From Pelagicoccus sp. SDUM812005 (GTDB lineage Bacteria > Verrucomicrobiota > Verrucomicrobiia > Opitutales > Opitutaceae): a stretch of 64,000 nucleotides of DNA. The notes beneath the pieces were generated by a model. The model had not been told where the DNA came from, searched no databases, and saw only the letters and a program-made list of their open reading frames with translations. Positions 1-11,800 of the stretch are shown here, piece after piece (within the stretch, counting starts at the first letter, position 1; the number at the start of each line of letters is the position of its first letter). The stretch is taken from NCBI RefSeq assembly GCF_031127875.1, contig NZ_JARXIA010000013.1:62001-126000 (forward strand). The letters run 5' to 3'. Made by a program: the position numbers and the translations under genes.

Positions 1-375
1 CATCGCCATGTGGTCGGGCACTTCCTGCTGCACCACCGCGGCGCCGAAGTGGCTCCCGACCATCTCGTAAAGGTCGTCCAGCTCCAAGCCAACTTCTCCG
101 AGCTTGCTCAGGAAGTTCCCCTCCTCGTCCTCCGCCTCGATCAAGTCTTCGATGAAGTCCTTGTACTCGGCGATCTTCGCGTCGGAAAACAGGAGCCGTC
201 CGAGCTTCGTGTTTTCCACGTATTGGTCGAGCGTCTCGGGAGAGTTGTCGAAACGGAACGCCGCAACGGTCTCGGCCGGCAGCGATTCGAAGGGGGAGCG
301 GAGATCGGCCGCGTCGAGCGCTGCCGTGGCGGCTACGGAAACGATTCCGCAGAAGAGCTTACTTTGTATTTTCAC
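1..375 (-). CDS. Secreted protein of unknown function, N-terminal part (runs off the window)
   Basis: A leftward reading frame is open from a GTG at 375 to the window edge, giving the first 125 residues. It begins MKIQSKLFCGIVSV and continues through an Ala-rich stretch ending near ALDAADL, which looks like a signal peptide. The rest is acidic and helical, with no motif I recognise. The GTG lies inside the last codons of the upstream protease, whose TAA is at 359-361. The 17-base overlap suggests translational coupling, and both upstream genes also encode exported proteins. The other frames in this stretch are shadows. The start is inferred from the signal peptide and the overlap; the function is unknown. 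Confidence 0.6.
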   Translation of the reverse strand, partial: MKIQSKLFCGIVSVAATAALDAADLRSPFESLPAETVAAFRFDNSPETLDQYVENTKLGRLLFSDAKIAEYKDFIEDLIEAEDEEGNFLSKLGEVGLELDDLYEMVGSHFGAAVVQQEVPDHMAM

Positions 376-1336
376 TAGGGTTAGGTTGGGTTGAATCTGA
401 ATCGTCTTCCAATGACTTGCGGTAAGGCGGAGCCAAGTACTTGACCCCGTTTTGCGGGAAGGACGAATCGTAAAGGTAGGTTTCCTTGTTCTCCAGGAAG
501 CTGATCAGCTCCTGCACCGGAATGCCGAAGGCCAGCCCCGCGAACATGGCATGCCCCGCGCAGGCCACGCCGATAACCTCGCCGCGCGAGTTGAAAAGCG
601 GGCCGCCGGAATTACCGGGGTTGATCGCCGCGTCGGTCTGGATAAAGCGCAAGTAGCCGATGGAACGCGTGCGCGAAGATACGATGCCTTGGCTTACGGA
701 ACGCTCGAGTCCGAGCGGATTGCCGATCGCGAAAACCAGCGAACCTACGTCCACGCCGTCCCCTTCCGCCAGGACCACCGGCTCGATGGCGACCCCCTTG
801 GCCTCCTCCTCGTCGATCTGCAGCAAAGCCAGATCGCGCACCGGATGCAGGGCCACGATGCGAACCTTCTTGAGCTCCTTGCGCTCGTAGCCGGACTCCG
901 TCTTATTGAAAATGCTTACTGTGATCGCCGTCTCGCGCTCCACCACATGGTAGTTAGTAATCAAATACCCGGACTCGCTGATAAAGAAGCCGCTCCCCAA
1001 TCCACTGGGCGTCTTGACCATAACCACCGAATCTCCGTAACGCTTGACGAGCTCGTTGACCGGAGCAGCCTTCAGGCGTCCCGTCGTGTAGAGACCATTG
1101 CCCAAGTCCGTCGATTCCGCCGGATCCTCGTCCGCCTTCTCGATGGTCAGCACTTGGTCCGCCGGGATCTTCAAGACCTCGAAACCGAGATCCAGCACTA
1201 CGAAGTTGTCGTCTTTCTTGAGCACCTCCGCAACGATCTCCGTGCCGTTCTGGAACGTGAGACGGTCGAAGCCGACCGCGCAAAGGTGAGCTGACAAAAG
1301 GAATGATGCCGTGGCGACGGCTAGGCGTTTAATCAT
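359..1336 (-). CDS. Secreted trypsin-like serine protease (S1C/HtrA-like, no PDZ domain)
   Basis: A 325-residue protein with an N-terminal signal peptide (about residues 1-20). A short beta-rich region follows (about 25-70) before the protease domain (about 95-285). The chymotrypsin-fold triad is visible: His130 in TNYHVVE, Asp168 in VRDLALL and Ser243 in NPGNSGGP. Family knowledge: DegP/HtrA proteases carry one or two PDZ domains after the catalytic domain. Here the chain ends about 45 residues after the catalytic domain with a polar Ser/Asp-rich tail, so PDZ regulation is absent. It probably acts in the periplasm or outside the cell. Its ATG overlaps the TGA of the upstream VCBS gene as ATGA, and its 3' end overlaps the next exported protein, so the three genes form one coupled operon. 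The substrate is unknown. Confidence 0.88.
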   Translation of the reverse strand: MIKRLAVATASFLLSAHLCAVGFDRLTFQNGTEIVAEVLKKDDNFVVLDLGFEVLKIPADQVLTIEKADEDPAESTDLGNGLYTTGRLKAAPVNELVKRYGDSVVMVKTPSGLGSGFFISESGYLITNYHVVERETAITVSIFNKTESGYERKELKKVRIVALHPVRDLALLQIDEEEAKGVAIEPVVLAEGDGVDVGSLVFAIGNPLGLERSVSQGIVSSRTRSIGYLRFIQTDAAINPGNSGGPLFNSRGEVIGVACAGHAMFAGLAFGIPVQELISFLENKETYLYDSSFPQNGVKYLAPPYRKSLEDDSDSTQPNPSENTK

Positions 1337-3486
1337 GGTTTGGGATCCCTTGCTAGGTAGATTAATATTCGGTCGTGGCTCGCTAAAACTAAGTCCTGAA
1401 TGGAATCGCCGTCCAAATCCGCCGCGATCATGCGGTAAGGATTCACGCTGTTGCGATTTCCAGCGTCTTGGCCGTACGGATACTTGTCGTCGTCGTACAC
1501 CTTCCAGGAAATGACCTCCTCGTAACCGTCGCCACTTTCTCCATACACGATGATATCGCGCTGGGCGTAGTCCACGGTTGCGATTTCGTCGATGCCGTCT
1601 CCATCGATATCCACGTCGAAAAGCGTGCCGAGCGTCTTCTTCTCATAGTCGCGACCCGCGTGCTCGTTCGGGTCGACCGCGGAACTGAGCACCAGCTGAC
1701 GGGAGCGGCCGGGGCTGGGAACGTTGATCGCGTTGGAGCTGATCAGCGTCAATCCTAGCACAGAGTCCATCGAAAGGCTCATGGAGTACGGCACCATCTC
1801 TCGGCTAACCGTTTGGAAAATGCCGGACTTATCCATCTTCAGGTGGTGGATGTGCTCGCCGTCCGCCTCCAAGGCGTAGGCCTCGCGCTTCGAAACCGGA
1901 GCAAAGGAACGAATCGAGTAATCCCCCTCCAGCATGATCTGGTCGATCACCTCCAGCTTCTCGTCCAGCTTCTGCACCACTCCCCCTTCGGAGAGGTAAA
2001 GCGTATCCTCGTGCAGGCGAATGCGCCCGATCTCAGAACCCTTGAATCGCGACGTGGACAACACTGCCTTGCCATCCTCGCCCAAGGTGCAGAACGAGGT
2101 GGTCTTGGAGAACTTCTTCTTCACCAGCAGGCGCTCGCCGCCCAGCCAAACCGCGTTTTCGTAGTCGCCGTCGATTCCCTCGAAAACGATCTCGCGAGGC
2201 TCCTTCTCCTTGCTGTTCCAAATGGAGAGCACCAGTGACTTGCCCTTCTGCGTCACCCACCAGGTATCGGCCCCGAACTGGTCGAAGGAAAGGAGCTTCC
2301 AGTCGCCCGCCTCGATGCCAGCGTCGCCGAGACGCTTGGGGAACGTGAAACGGGCCCCGTCCCAATGGCTGCTATAAATCTGCCCTTCGTCCTCGACCTG
2401 GAAAAGCAAGGTCTTCGCCTTGTCCCCAACGGAACGGATCCTCTTGATGTTCTGCAAAACCGGATACGACTTGTCGAAGCTCCAAAACCCGTCCTTCTCG
2501 AAATAGACGTTCAGGATCGGCTTGCTGCGACCCAGCTCCACGATGCTCTTCTTGCCTTCGAGCTTGATCGAGGCCCAACCTCCCGCATCCGGCTGGGATA
2601 GCGGCAGCAAGTTACGCTTCCCGAACGGCGACTCCTCGCCTAGGCCGAGCTCGTAGAAGCTGATCGTGTTAGCTTGGTTCGCCCCCAGGAATGCGATCTT
2701 GGGCCCCGAGCTCGTCCGCAAGGTCCGGGCCACGTTGGTGTTGGTAATCTCCTCGGAGATGCTGACCGCAGGGCGAAACAGCTCCCCTTCCGCTTCGTAC
2801 CAACGAATCGGGGCCGTCACCGTATTTCGCGCCTCCACGATGTCCAAATCGTCGTCTCCGTCCAAATCGAGGAACCACCAGCGGTTGCGCTCGATGTCGC
2901 GCTCGCGCGGCTGCATCCACACCACTTCGTCCGGCTTGCCGTAGTCGATCATCTGGATCCCGTCGCTCATGCTGACCAGGATCTGCAGGTCCTTCTTGAA
3001 CTTGCGCACGATCACCGGCTGATGGGTGCTGAGCTCGGAATCGGCGATCTCCCACTCCTTGATCGGCTTCCACTCCTCCGCCTTGTTCTTCTTCAGCACG
3101 ATGAGCTTGCGCGGATCCGTCTGCACCAAAAAGATCTCGTCCACGCCATCTCCCTCGATGTCGTAGACCGTCGCCACTTGCGGCAAGCGCGAGAGCGGCA
3201 CTTCCACCTTCTCGAAGTCCTCCGCCATGGGCAGGTAGTTGGGGTTCTCTACGCTGGATAGATCCAAGCCATCCCCCTTGCCGACGTAACGATAGAAATC
3301 GAGGCGAGACTGACGGGTCTCCACTACCAGGAGGGAGTGGGCTCCGTCCTTCTTTTCCCGAATCGGCATCATTTTGTAGGCTCCGTTATCCGATTTGATA
3401 ACGCGAAAGCCTTGCCATCCGGGGAATACGCTAGCCGACGCCACAGCGGCAGTCGCGAGAGCAACCAAGGTCAAAAGGGGCTTCAT
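1333..3486 (-). CDS. Secreted VCBS/FG-GAP repeat protein
   Basis: About 717 residues from the ATG at 3486, which gives a clean signal peptide (MKPLLTLVALATAAVASA). A GTG six codons upstream (3504) is an alternative start; neither has a convincing Shine-Dalgarno. The mature protein has several calcium-loop FG-GAP/VCBS-type motifs, including DIEGDGVDE near the N-terminus, DLDGDDDLD in the middle, and DIDGDGIDE and DLDGDSIQD near the C-terminus. These point to a beta-propeller fold. Such proteins are usually extracellular and often act in adhesion or as scaffolds. It is the first gene of an operon with a PDZ-less serine protease (ATGA overlap) and another exported protein. A structural or cargo role with the protease is plausible but is inference. 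Confidence 0.8.
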   Translation of the reverse strand: MKPLLTLVALATAAVASASVFPGWQGFRVIKSDNGAYKMMPIREKKDGAHSLLVVETRQSRLDFYRYVGKGDGLDLSSVENPNYLPMAEDFEKVEVPLSRLPQVATVYDIEGDGVDEIFLVQTDPRKLIVLKKNKAEEWKPIKEWEIADSELSTHQPVIVRKFKKDLQILVSMSDGIQMIDYGKPDEVVWMQPRERDIERNRWWFLDLDGDDDLDIVEARNTVTAPIRWYEAEGELFRPAVSISEEITNTNVARTLRTSSGPKIAFLGANQANTISFYELGLGEESPFGKRNLLPLSQPDAGGWASIKLEGKKSIVELGRSKPILNVYFEKDGFWSFDKSYPVLQNIKRIRSVGDKAKTLLFQVEDEGQIYSSHWDGARFTFPKRLGDAGIEAGDWKLLSFDQFGADTWWVTQKGKSLVLSIWNSKEKEPREIVFEGIDGDYENAVWLGGERLLVKKKFSKTTSFCTLGEDGKAVLSTSRFKGSEIGRIRLHEDTLYLSEGGVVQKLDEKLEVIDQIMLEGDYSIRSFAPVSKREAYALEADGEHIHHLKMDKSGIFQTVSREMVPYSMSLSMDSVLGLTLISSNAINVPSPGRSRQLVLSSAVDPNEHAGRDYEKKTLGTLFDVDIDGDGIDEIATVDYAQRDIIVYGESGDGYEEVISWKVYDDDKYPYGQDAGNRNSVNPYRMIAADLDGDSIQDLVLASHDRILIYLARDPKP

Positions 3487-3772
3487 AAAACGAAATTTTC
3501 TCACAAGACGAAGTTCGCAGTAATGCGTAAGATCCCACGGGATTGGCCTAATGCAACCATCAAATCCGAGACTCTCAGGACCCTGCTGCGACCCGACACG
3601 CCCAGACTACGTTCCCAATCCCCCTCCAATTTAAGGAATTTCGCGACAACCGGCGGCCCTCCCATAAAAATCTCAGCAAAAAGCAGCAGGATCTATGCAA
3701 ATCTCCGATTAAAATGGTACAATCAGACGAAACGAACAGCCGTTTCTCTTTTAGAAAGGAAAACACCGTACC

Positions 3773-4876
3773 ATGCCCTTACTCCCCCTCTCCCCGCGCC
3801 GCCTCCTATGCTTCACCTTAAGCTTGGCGCTCACGGCGTTCTCGTTCGCCCAGGAGGAGGATGGCGAATGGTCGGAGTTCGACGCTTCCGTGGAGACCGT
3901 CTCCCCATCGGCCGAATACGAATCCCCCAGCGCGGTCTCAGCCGCCGTTGAAAACGTGCCTTTCCGCCGCCGCATCATGCGCGAGGACGTCACCATTCGC
4001 AGCAAGACCCTGCGCCTAGGTTCCGGCAAGAAGGTCCGCCTCGTCTACGGCATACCGAAGAAAGCGAAAAACGTGCCTGCCGTCTTCGTCCTGGACGTCG
4101 AAACCAACGCGCTCGCCAACGCCTCCAGCATTCGCAGCTTCGCGATGACCAAGAAGCAGCAGCGCGACTACCTGGAAGCCTCCTACCTGCTCCGCTCCCC
4201 CTTCGGCAGCAACATGCTCGGCAACGGCTTCGCGGTCGCCTACATCGTGGCGGACGACCTCGAAACCCTACGCTCCGCCCGGACCCCCGACTGGATCGGC
4301 ATATTCGACCGCGTGCGCGACCTCAAGGCCGTCGACGGGAACAACGTCTTCCTCTTCTCCACCCGCGAGTATGCCAACCTCTCCGTCTACCTCACCTCCC
4401 GCTACAACTTCTCCGGCTTCATCCTCGAGGAGCCCGGCTACCTGCTATTCTCCAACAAGACCCACGAGGACGTCATCAAGAAGTCGGAACGGCTCAGCTC
4501 CGAAGAAATCTGGAGAAGCACCGACCCGACCCGCGAATTCGTCTACGAACAGGTGTTCAGCCGCATCAACACCCCCATCATGCTGATTCGCAACCCCGAC
4601 TCCAACGGCTACGCCTTCAGCGAAAAGACCCTCATCTCCAAGCTCAACCAAACCCGCTCCTACTACGAAACCATCGAGGTCCGCGGCATCGGGCGAGACT
4701 TGACCGTTTTTGGCGGAAGCTCCGAAACCGGAGTCATCGACGTCACTCCCAAAGTCTCCTACTACGCGCCCACCGTCAGCAAGTGGGTCTCCGAAATTAT
4801 CGCCTACATGCGCATAAATTCCTCCGTGGACCCCGTCGCCCTGCGCGACCCCTCCAACATGCGAAGCTGGAAGTAG
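3773..4876 (+). CDS. Secreted alpha/beta-hydrolase-like protein of unknown function
   Basis: 367 residues with a signal peptide (MPLLPLSPRRLLCFTLSLALTAFSFA, then Gln-Glu). After an acidic low-complexity linker (about residues 27-60), the body shows alternating hydrophobic strands and helices: VRLVYGIPK, VPAVFVLDVE, NVFLFSTREYANL, FSGFILEEPG, TPIMLIRN. This is the order seen in alpha/beta-hydrolase proteins. I cannot see a GxSxG nucleophile elbow; the corresponding place reads STREYANL. It may therefore be a non-catalytic or diverged relative. AGAAAGGA lies about 14 bases upstream of the ATG. The gene is divergent from the VCBS operon across 286 bp and is followed by 231 bp before the elongation factor gene, so it is probably monocistronic. 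Confidence 0.65.
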   Translation: MPLLPLSPRRLLCFTLSLALTAFSFAQEEDGEWSEFDASVETVSPSAEYESPSAVSAAVENVPFRRRIMREDVTIRSKTLRLGSGKKVRLVYGIPKKAKNVPAVFVLDVETNALANASSIRSFAMTKKQQRDYLEASYLLRSPFGSNMLGNGFAVAYIVADDLETLRSARTPDWIGIFDRVRDLKAVDGNNVFLFSTREYANLSVYLTSRYNFSGFILEEPGYLLFSNKTHEDVIKKSERLSSEEIWRSTDPTREFVYEQVFSRINTPIMLIRNPDSNGYAFSEKTLISKLNQTRSYYETIEVRGIGRDLTVFGGSSETGVIDVTPKVSYYAPTVSKWVSEIIAYMRINSSVDPVALRDPSNMRSWK

Positions 4877-5107
4877 GCAGCCGCGCTGCGACGAGCCCCC
4901 TAGCCACGCAGGCCAAACGTCCTCCACCGGACCTTTGGCCTTCCTTTTTGCAAGTCGTTCCGCGGCCTCGGGATTCGCTTAAAAATCCCCCGTTCGGCGC
5001 CGTCTTTTTCCCCCTGATTCTATTATAGCATTGCCACAGGGCGAAGAATCCATACGCGACTTCCTTTCCGCGAGCGCTTTCGCCGCCAAATTTTAAGGAA
5101 TAAGACC

Positions 5108-7222
<2,115 letters not shown>

Positions 7223-7251
7223 TCACCGCTTCGATACAAAGCTTTCAAAGC

Positions 7252-7284
7252 AAACGCCCGGCTCTCACGAGCCGGGCGTTTTTC
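7252..7284 (+). terminator. Rho-independent terminator of the EF-G gene
   Basis: A perfect 13-bp stem (7252-7264 with 7269-7281) around a TCAC loop, followed directly by a T run. It lies 30 bp after the EF-G stop codon and reads rightward. Confidence 0.92.
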
Positions 7285-7299
7285 GTTGGCAAGCTACGC

Positions 7300-7328
7300 A
7301 AAGAAAAGGCCCTCGATCTTCGAGGGCC
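7300..7328 (-). terminator. Rho-independent terminator of the GH30 operon
   Basis: A 9-bp perfect stem (7308-7316 with 7320-7328) with a TCT loop. Read on the minus strand it is followed by TTTTCTTT. It lies just downstream of the GH30 stop codon, face to face with the EF-G terminator. Confidence 0.8.
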
Positions 7329-7336
7329 CGTATCGT

Positions 7337-8863
7337 TTAACGAAAGACCAAGGTCTGGATCGCTTGGCTAGGGATCGTAAGCCTATGCCGCTCCCCTTCC
7401 AGGCCTAGCTCGTAGGAAACCGGGCGATCGCCGGAGTTGAAGACCACCGCCACCACGCTACCGTCTTCGTTGATCGCAGCCGTGCTCATCAGCTCCTCGC
7501 TGGTCGTCTCGATCCCGATACGCTCCGCCCCAGGGCGAATGTAACGGGAGAAATGAGCCATCGCGTAATAGAGCGGCGTGTAAAAAACCGTCTGGGTTTC
7601 CCCATCGACGAGAACCGGAGCTCCGCAATAGTTCCCCACGTGGTTCGGACCTCCGCGAAAATCGAGAACCATGTTCCAGTCGATCCAACCATTCACCCAA
7701 TGGTTCATGCAACCGATCATGTCGCGAACATAACGGTTAACCGGGACATACACCGGGTGATCCGCCTTCTGCTCCTCAGCCGCCCACATAGGGCCCCAAT
7801 CGGTCGCTTCCTTTCTCCAATACCAGTCGCTCTCCAACCAAACGCCCAGCGGCTCGTCATCGCCTAGAGCATCGATACAGCCCTCGGACTGGATGATCTC
7901 GAAGTCGGGAAACTTCGCATGCACCGCGTCCAGAGTTTCCCCATAGTAGTCCACCGTGCTGGAATACCAGTGCACCGCCGTTCCGGCCACATACTGGGAT
8001 GCCTCCTCATCGCCCAGAATCTCATCGGTCCACTCCTGCACGTGATTGCGATTCTGGTCGAAGATATACACCTTCGTATCCAATTCTTCGTCACGCAAAA
8101 CGGGACCGAGGTGGTTCTTGATAAAACTGCCCATCTCCTCTGGACCAAAGTGCAAGCTTTCCCAGTTCGCATCGTTGCCCTCGGGTTCGTTCACCGGCGT
8201 CAGCCCCCAGATCTTCACCCCTTCCGCCTCGTAGGCTTTCAGATACTTCGCGATGTAGCGCGCAAAAGTCCTTTCGTGCTCCGGCTTCAACGATCCGCCA
8301 AACCAAGTCTCGTTGTCCTTCATCCAAGGCGGCGCCGTCCACGGGGAGGCAAGCAACTCGAACTGAGCTCCCCCCACCGCCTGGGCATCCTTGATCAAGG
8401 GCAACAGCAGCTTCCGGTCATGCTCGATCGTAAAATGCTCCAGATCGACATCGCCCGCAACGGGAGCGTAGCTGTAGCTGCCCAAGGAAAAGTCGCAGCT
8501 TCCGATGTGCGTCCGCATCAAGGAATACCCCGCTCCCTCAGGACTGAAGTAGGCGGACAATACTTCCGCCCGCTTTTCAGCCGGAAGCTGAGACAGAGCA
8601 AAGGCGGCGCTCTCCGTAAACGCCCCGCCGAAGCCCCGCATGCGTTGATAGCGGGCTTCGGGATCGAGACGGATCTCCAACGCGGCCGGCGCATCGCTGC
8701 GCAGGCTTTCGGCGGAACGCAAAGTCATGCTGTCGCCCGCTCGAGACGTCTGGTAGATTTCCAAGGAGCGGTCCGCAGCATCGGCTCGAACCGATCCCAA
8801 AGCGAAGGCTGCGCTCGCAAGCGCCAGCAACAGCCGGCTTCTATTTGCTCGTAGAATAGTCAT
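7337..8863 (-). CDS. Secreted glycoside hydrolase family 30 (beta-glycosidase)
   Basis: About 508 residues from the ATG at 8863, which overlaps the upstream TGA as ATGA. A second ATG at 8875 (MPNT) is possible, and the long N-terminal extension in this frame is not credible. A signal peptide is present (RLLLALASAAFALGSVRADA). GH30 landmarks: GFGGAFTES near the N-terminus, acid/base Glu226 in TPVNEPEG, nucleophile Glu327 in IIQSEGC, Trp-rich active-site segments such as WTAPPWMK, and a C-terminal beta-sandwich. Retaining GH30 enzymes cleave glucosylceramide-type or beta-1,6/beta-1,3-linked glucans. It is coupled to a large phosphorylase-like protein, so a pathway that trims a beta-glucan outside and phosphorolyses the products inside is likely. 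The exact substrate is not readable from sequence. Confidence 0.9.
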   Translation of the reverse strand: MTILRANRSRLLLALASAAFALGSVRADAADRSLEIYQTSRAGDSMTLRSAESLRSDAPAALEIRLDPEARYQRMRGFGGAFTESAAFALSQLPAEKRAEVLSAYFSPEGAGYSLMRTHIGSCDFSLGSYSYAPVAGDVDLEHFTIEHDRKLLLPLIKDAQAVGGAQFELLASPWTAPPWMKDNETWFGGSLKPEHERTFARYIAKYLKAYEAEGVKIWGLTPVNEPEGNDANWESLHFGPEEMGSFIKNHLGPVLRDEELDTKVYIFDQNRNHVQEWTDEILGDEEASQYVAGTAVHWYSSTVDYYGETLDAVHAKFPDFEIIQSEGCIDALGDDEPLGVWLESDWYWRKEATDWGPMWAAEEQKADHPVYVPVNRYVRDMIGCMNHWVNGWIDWNMVLDFRGGPNHVGNYCGAPVLVDGETQTVFYTPLYYAMAHFSRYIRPGAERIGIETTSEELMSTAAINEDGSVVAVVFNSGDRPVSYELGLEGERHRLTIPSQAIQTLVFR

Positions 8864-11800
8864 TGTGTTTGGCATAGGGTTTTTGAGGGAATCGACACCA
8901 GCACCTGCGCAACGGCTCCGGTTCGAGAAAAGAGGCTCGCAGACTCTTCCACGCTGAGCTCCAGCTTCGAACGCTGCGTCACGCGGCCATCCGAGAGCGT
9001 CAGGCTCACTCCCGCCTCCTCCGCGATCCGAAAGACAAAGGGCGTCTGGCAATAGGTGAACGCCAAGGTACCTGCCTCCAATTCGACAGACTGAACGCCT
9101 CCAGCGACATCGATATACTCAAACGTATCCACATCCTGAATAAACTCGGACTCCTTCAGCAACTTAGGATCGAAACGTATCCGCCCTTCCGATACTCGAA
9201 CGCCAAGCTCACCCCAGCGCGAAAGGATATCTTCCTTCACCTGTCCCGTCATCCCCGGTTGCTGAGCGCCCATATGCTTCGGCGTATGCGAGTAGGCATC
9301 GATTGGGAACGCTCCGTAGGCCGCCGGCGACTTGTCGAAACCTAAGCCACTCAAACACTCGAAGTAGTGGCCGACCAAGGACTCGTAGGCCGCCTTCCCC
9401 TCCGCCTTCAGGCAATTCTCCTGAATCGCCAACACCAGCTTCGAGACCATGTGCCAATAGACGCTGCCCAGACCTTCGTACGCGAAGAAGGTACCGGAGC
9501 GACCGGTAAAGCTTCGATGGTCGAAAGTCTCCTCGAACAACTCCAAAACCTCGCGTACCCTTTCCTCGTTCCCCAAGATTTCGTAGTCCGCAGCCAAGCG
9601 CCCTAGGGCCAACTCGACATCGCCCGCGTTCTTGAACGAGCCATTGAAGCGAAAGACGCCGCGACTATCCTGGGCGATAATCCTCTCGTCACCGCTAGCC
9701 AACATCGCCTGCAGCGCCGCGCAGCGCTCCACCTTCTCGGAAGACACTCGATTCTTTTCCAGGAATCGCGGCAGATCCTTGTCTGGATACAGCATGTAGC
9801 TCTGCACGTCCTCTCGGTAGAGTCGGCTCCGCCGCAAGCCATCCAGCAATTCCACAGCCGCTTCAGGCGCCAATCGATTGGAGCTCAACGCAGCCACCTG
9901 CCCTTCCAGCATCTCTGGCAAGCGGCCAATCTCGACAGCCTCCGCTCCGCTGGGACGCAACAAATTGTAGGAATGGTACATCGCGTCGGAACGGCGATTC
10001 GAATCGATCGAATGCCCGACGAACCGTTCCGCTCGCTTCAAGAAGCCGCGCAAAACGTCTAGCTTCAATTCTACCCGCGAAACGCCTAGCCGACCTCCGT
10101 ATACAGATTCCCGATACGCTTCGCCGGACTCCCCGAGAGCCTCCAACAATTGGTAACGCGTCTCGGCATCCGTCCCCTTTTCCAGAACCGGTTCGAAACG
10201 CTCGAAGATCCCATCCAGCTCCACCAAAAAGGTCGCCACCTTTTCATCGACGTTCAGCTCTCGCTCAGCAGGGATCGCATCCACGAGGGGCGCCAAAAAC
10301 TCGAGGTAACGATTCACATAACAAAGCGTCACCACCGAAACTCCGTAGCCCACCAGCGCATTGTTCGCATCATTCCACTCCGGCCGCTGCGTATTCATCC
10401 AAATACCACCGTCGAGGACGAAATTCGACAGCTTCGCCAACAGCGGAGAAAGCAGTTTCTCCATCAAATTCGCCCGCACGATTTCCCCTTCGTCGTTTCG
10501 CAAGAGCTTGCCGTCCGCTCCGATCTTTCCCTCTCGCTCGCCTAAGACTTCGGAGGCTGCATCGTCGTAGAAAACGGTTTGGCGAGGATCCTTCCAGATC
10601 GAAGCAAAGCCACGAATGCGATACGGCACGTGAGCATAGACAAAGAGTTCCTTATCGCAAAGTTCCACCAGTGCCGCAGGAGCGTGCCGGTGCAACGCTT
10701 CGAGCAGTTTGAGAAGGTAGATGACCTGATGGTCTCCCCAATACCCGATATTCGACCACGGCTCATTCGGATCCAAGGTTTCCCAATCGAACCCATCCCT
10801 CGTCACCCGGTAGGGATTGTAGCCGTCAGCCGTAGTCGCATTCAGGAAACGGAAGATCATTCCTGTCAGGTATTCTGGATACGCATACCCCAAGGGTTCC
10901 CAGTTTTGGAAGATATCGCGCCAGTTACCCTGATAGGCCAAGACTGGATTTCCTTCCTCGTCCTGCGTCTCGATGGAAAACTTGTTCCAAGGGCGGCTTG
11001 GATCGCCGTGACGCCTGCTGAACGAAAGCGGAAGGTACTCGCAGGCCAAGCGAAACAAGTCTGGATCTTGCCGCCCCTCGGCCCACTCCACAAGATCGCC
11101 GCGGCTAACGCTGGCTCCGAGCACCGTTTCTAGGGACGCGTACTTCTCTCCCAACGGCTTGTTCCAAGACCCGAGGTACCGACAGAAGTCAGCAACCGAA
11201 ATCCTGTAGCCGTCGTTGAAGACTCCGCCTCTCATAACGTTGAACAAGGTGTTGGAACGGTGCCGGGCGTCTCGAATGGGATTGGCCGTAAGCTGCAGTC
11301 CGTCGCTGGCGCCCACCTTCGAACGCAAGAGTCGCTGGTTTTCGAGAAAATCCTTCCTCAGTTCCTCAGCCAGGCTCGGGGCGCCGTTCAAGGTTTCGCG
11401 CAAGCGCTCGATCTGCCCGGCATCCTGCTCGATTTCCGCAGCCATCCACCATTGCCTCTCTTCGTTTCCAGCCAACTGGAAGGAGGATTCCACGAAGTAG
11501 GAACAGCGCTCTCCTCGCGTCTCCTCCTCGGCTACGAGCGCCTCCCCTTTGCGAAACGCCTCCAACTGCCTCGAGCAAAGCAACACGCAGTCACGGTCAA
11601 TTCCCGTTGACCACGCCACGCTGGCCTTCAGCCCCTCGCTCGGCTCCGCTCTATCGGTAGGAATCGAGCTGAGATAATAAATTCCCAGCCCTTCTTCCGG
11701 CAGCAATTCGTTCTTCTTGTACGCGTCGGCCAGATTGCTGAAGTGGCTAACGAAATTCTGGTCGAGGCCATAAGGTACCAAATTTTGGATACCATCGAGA

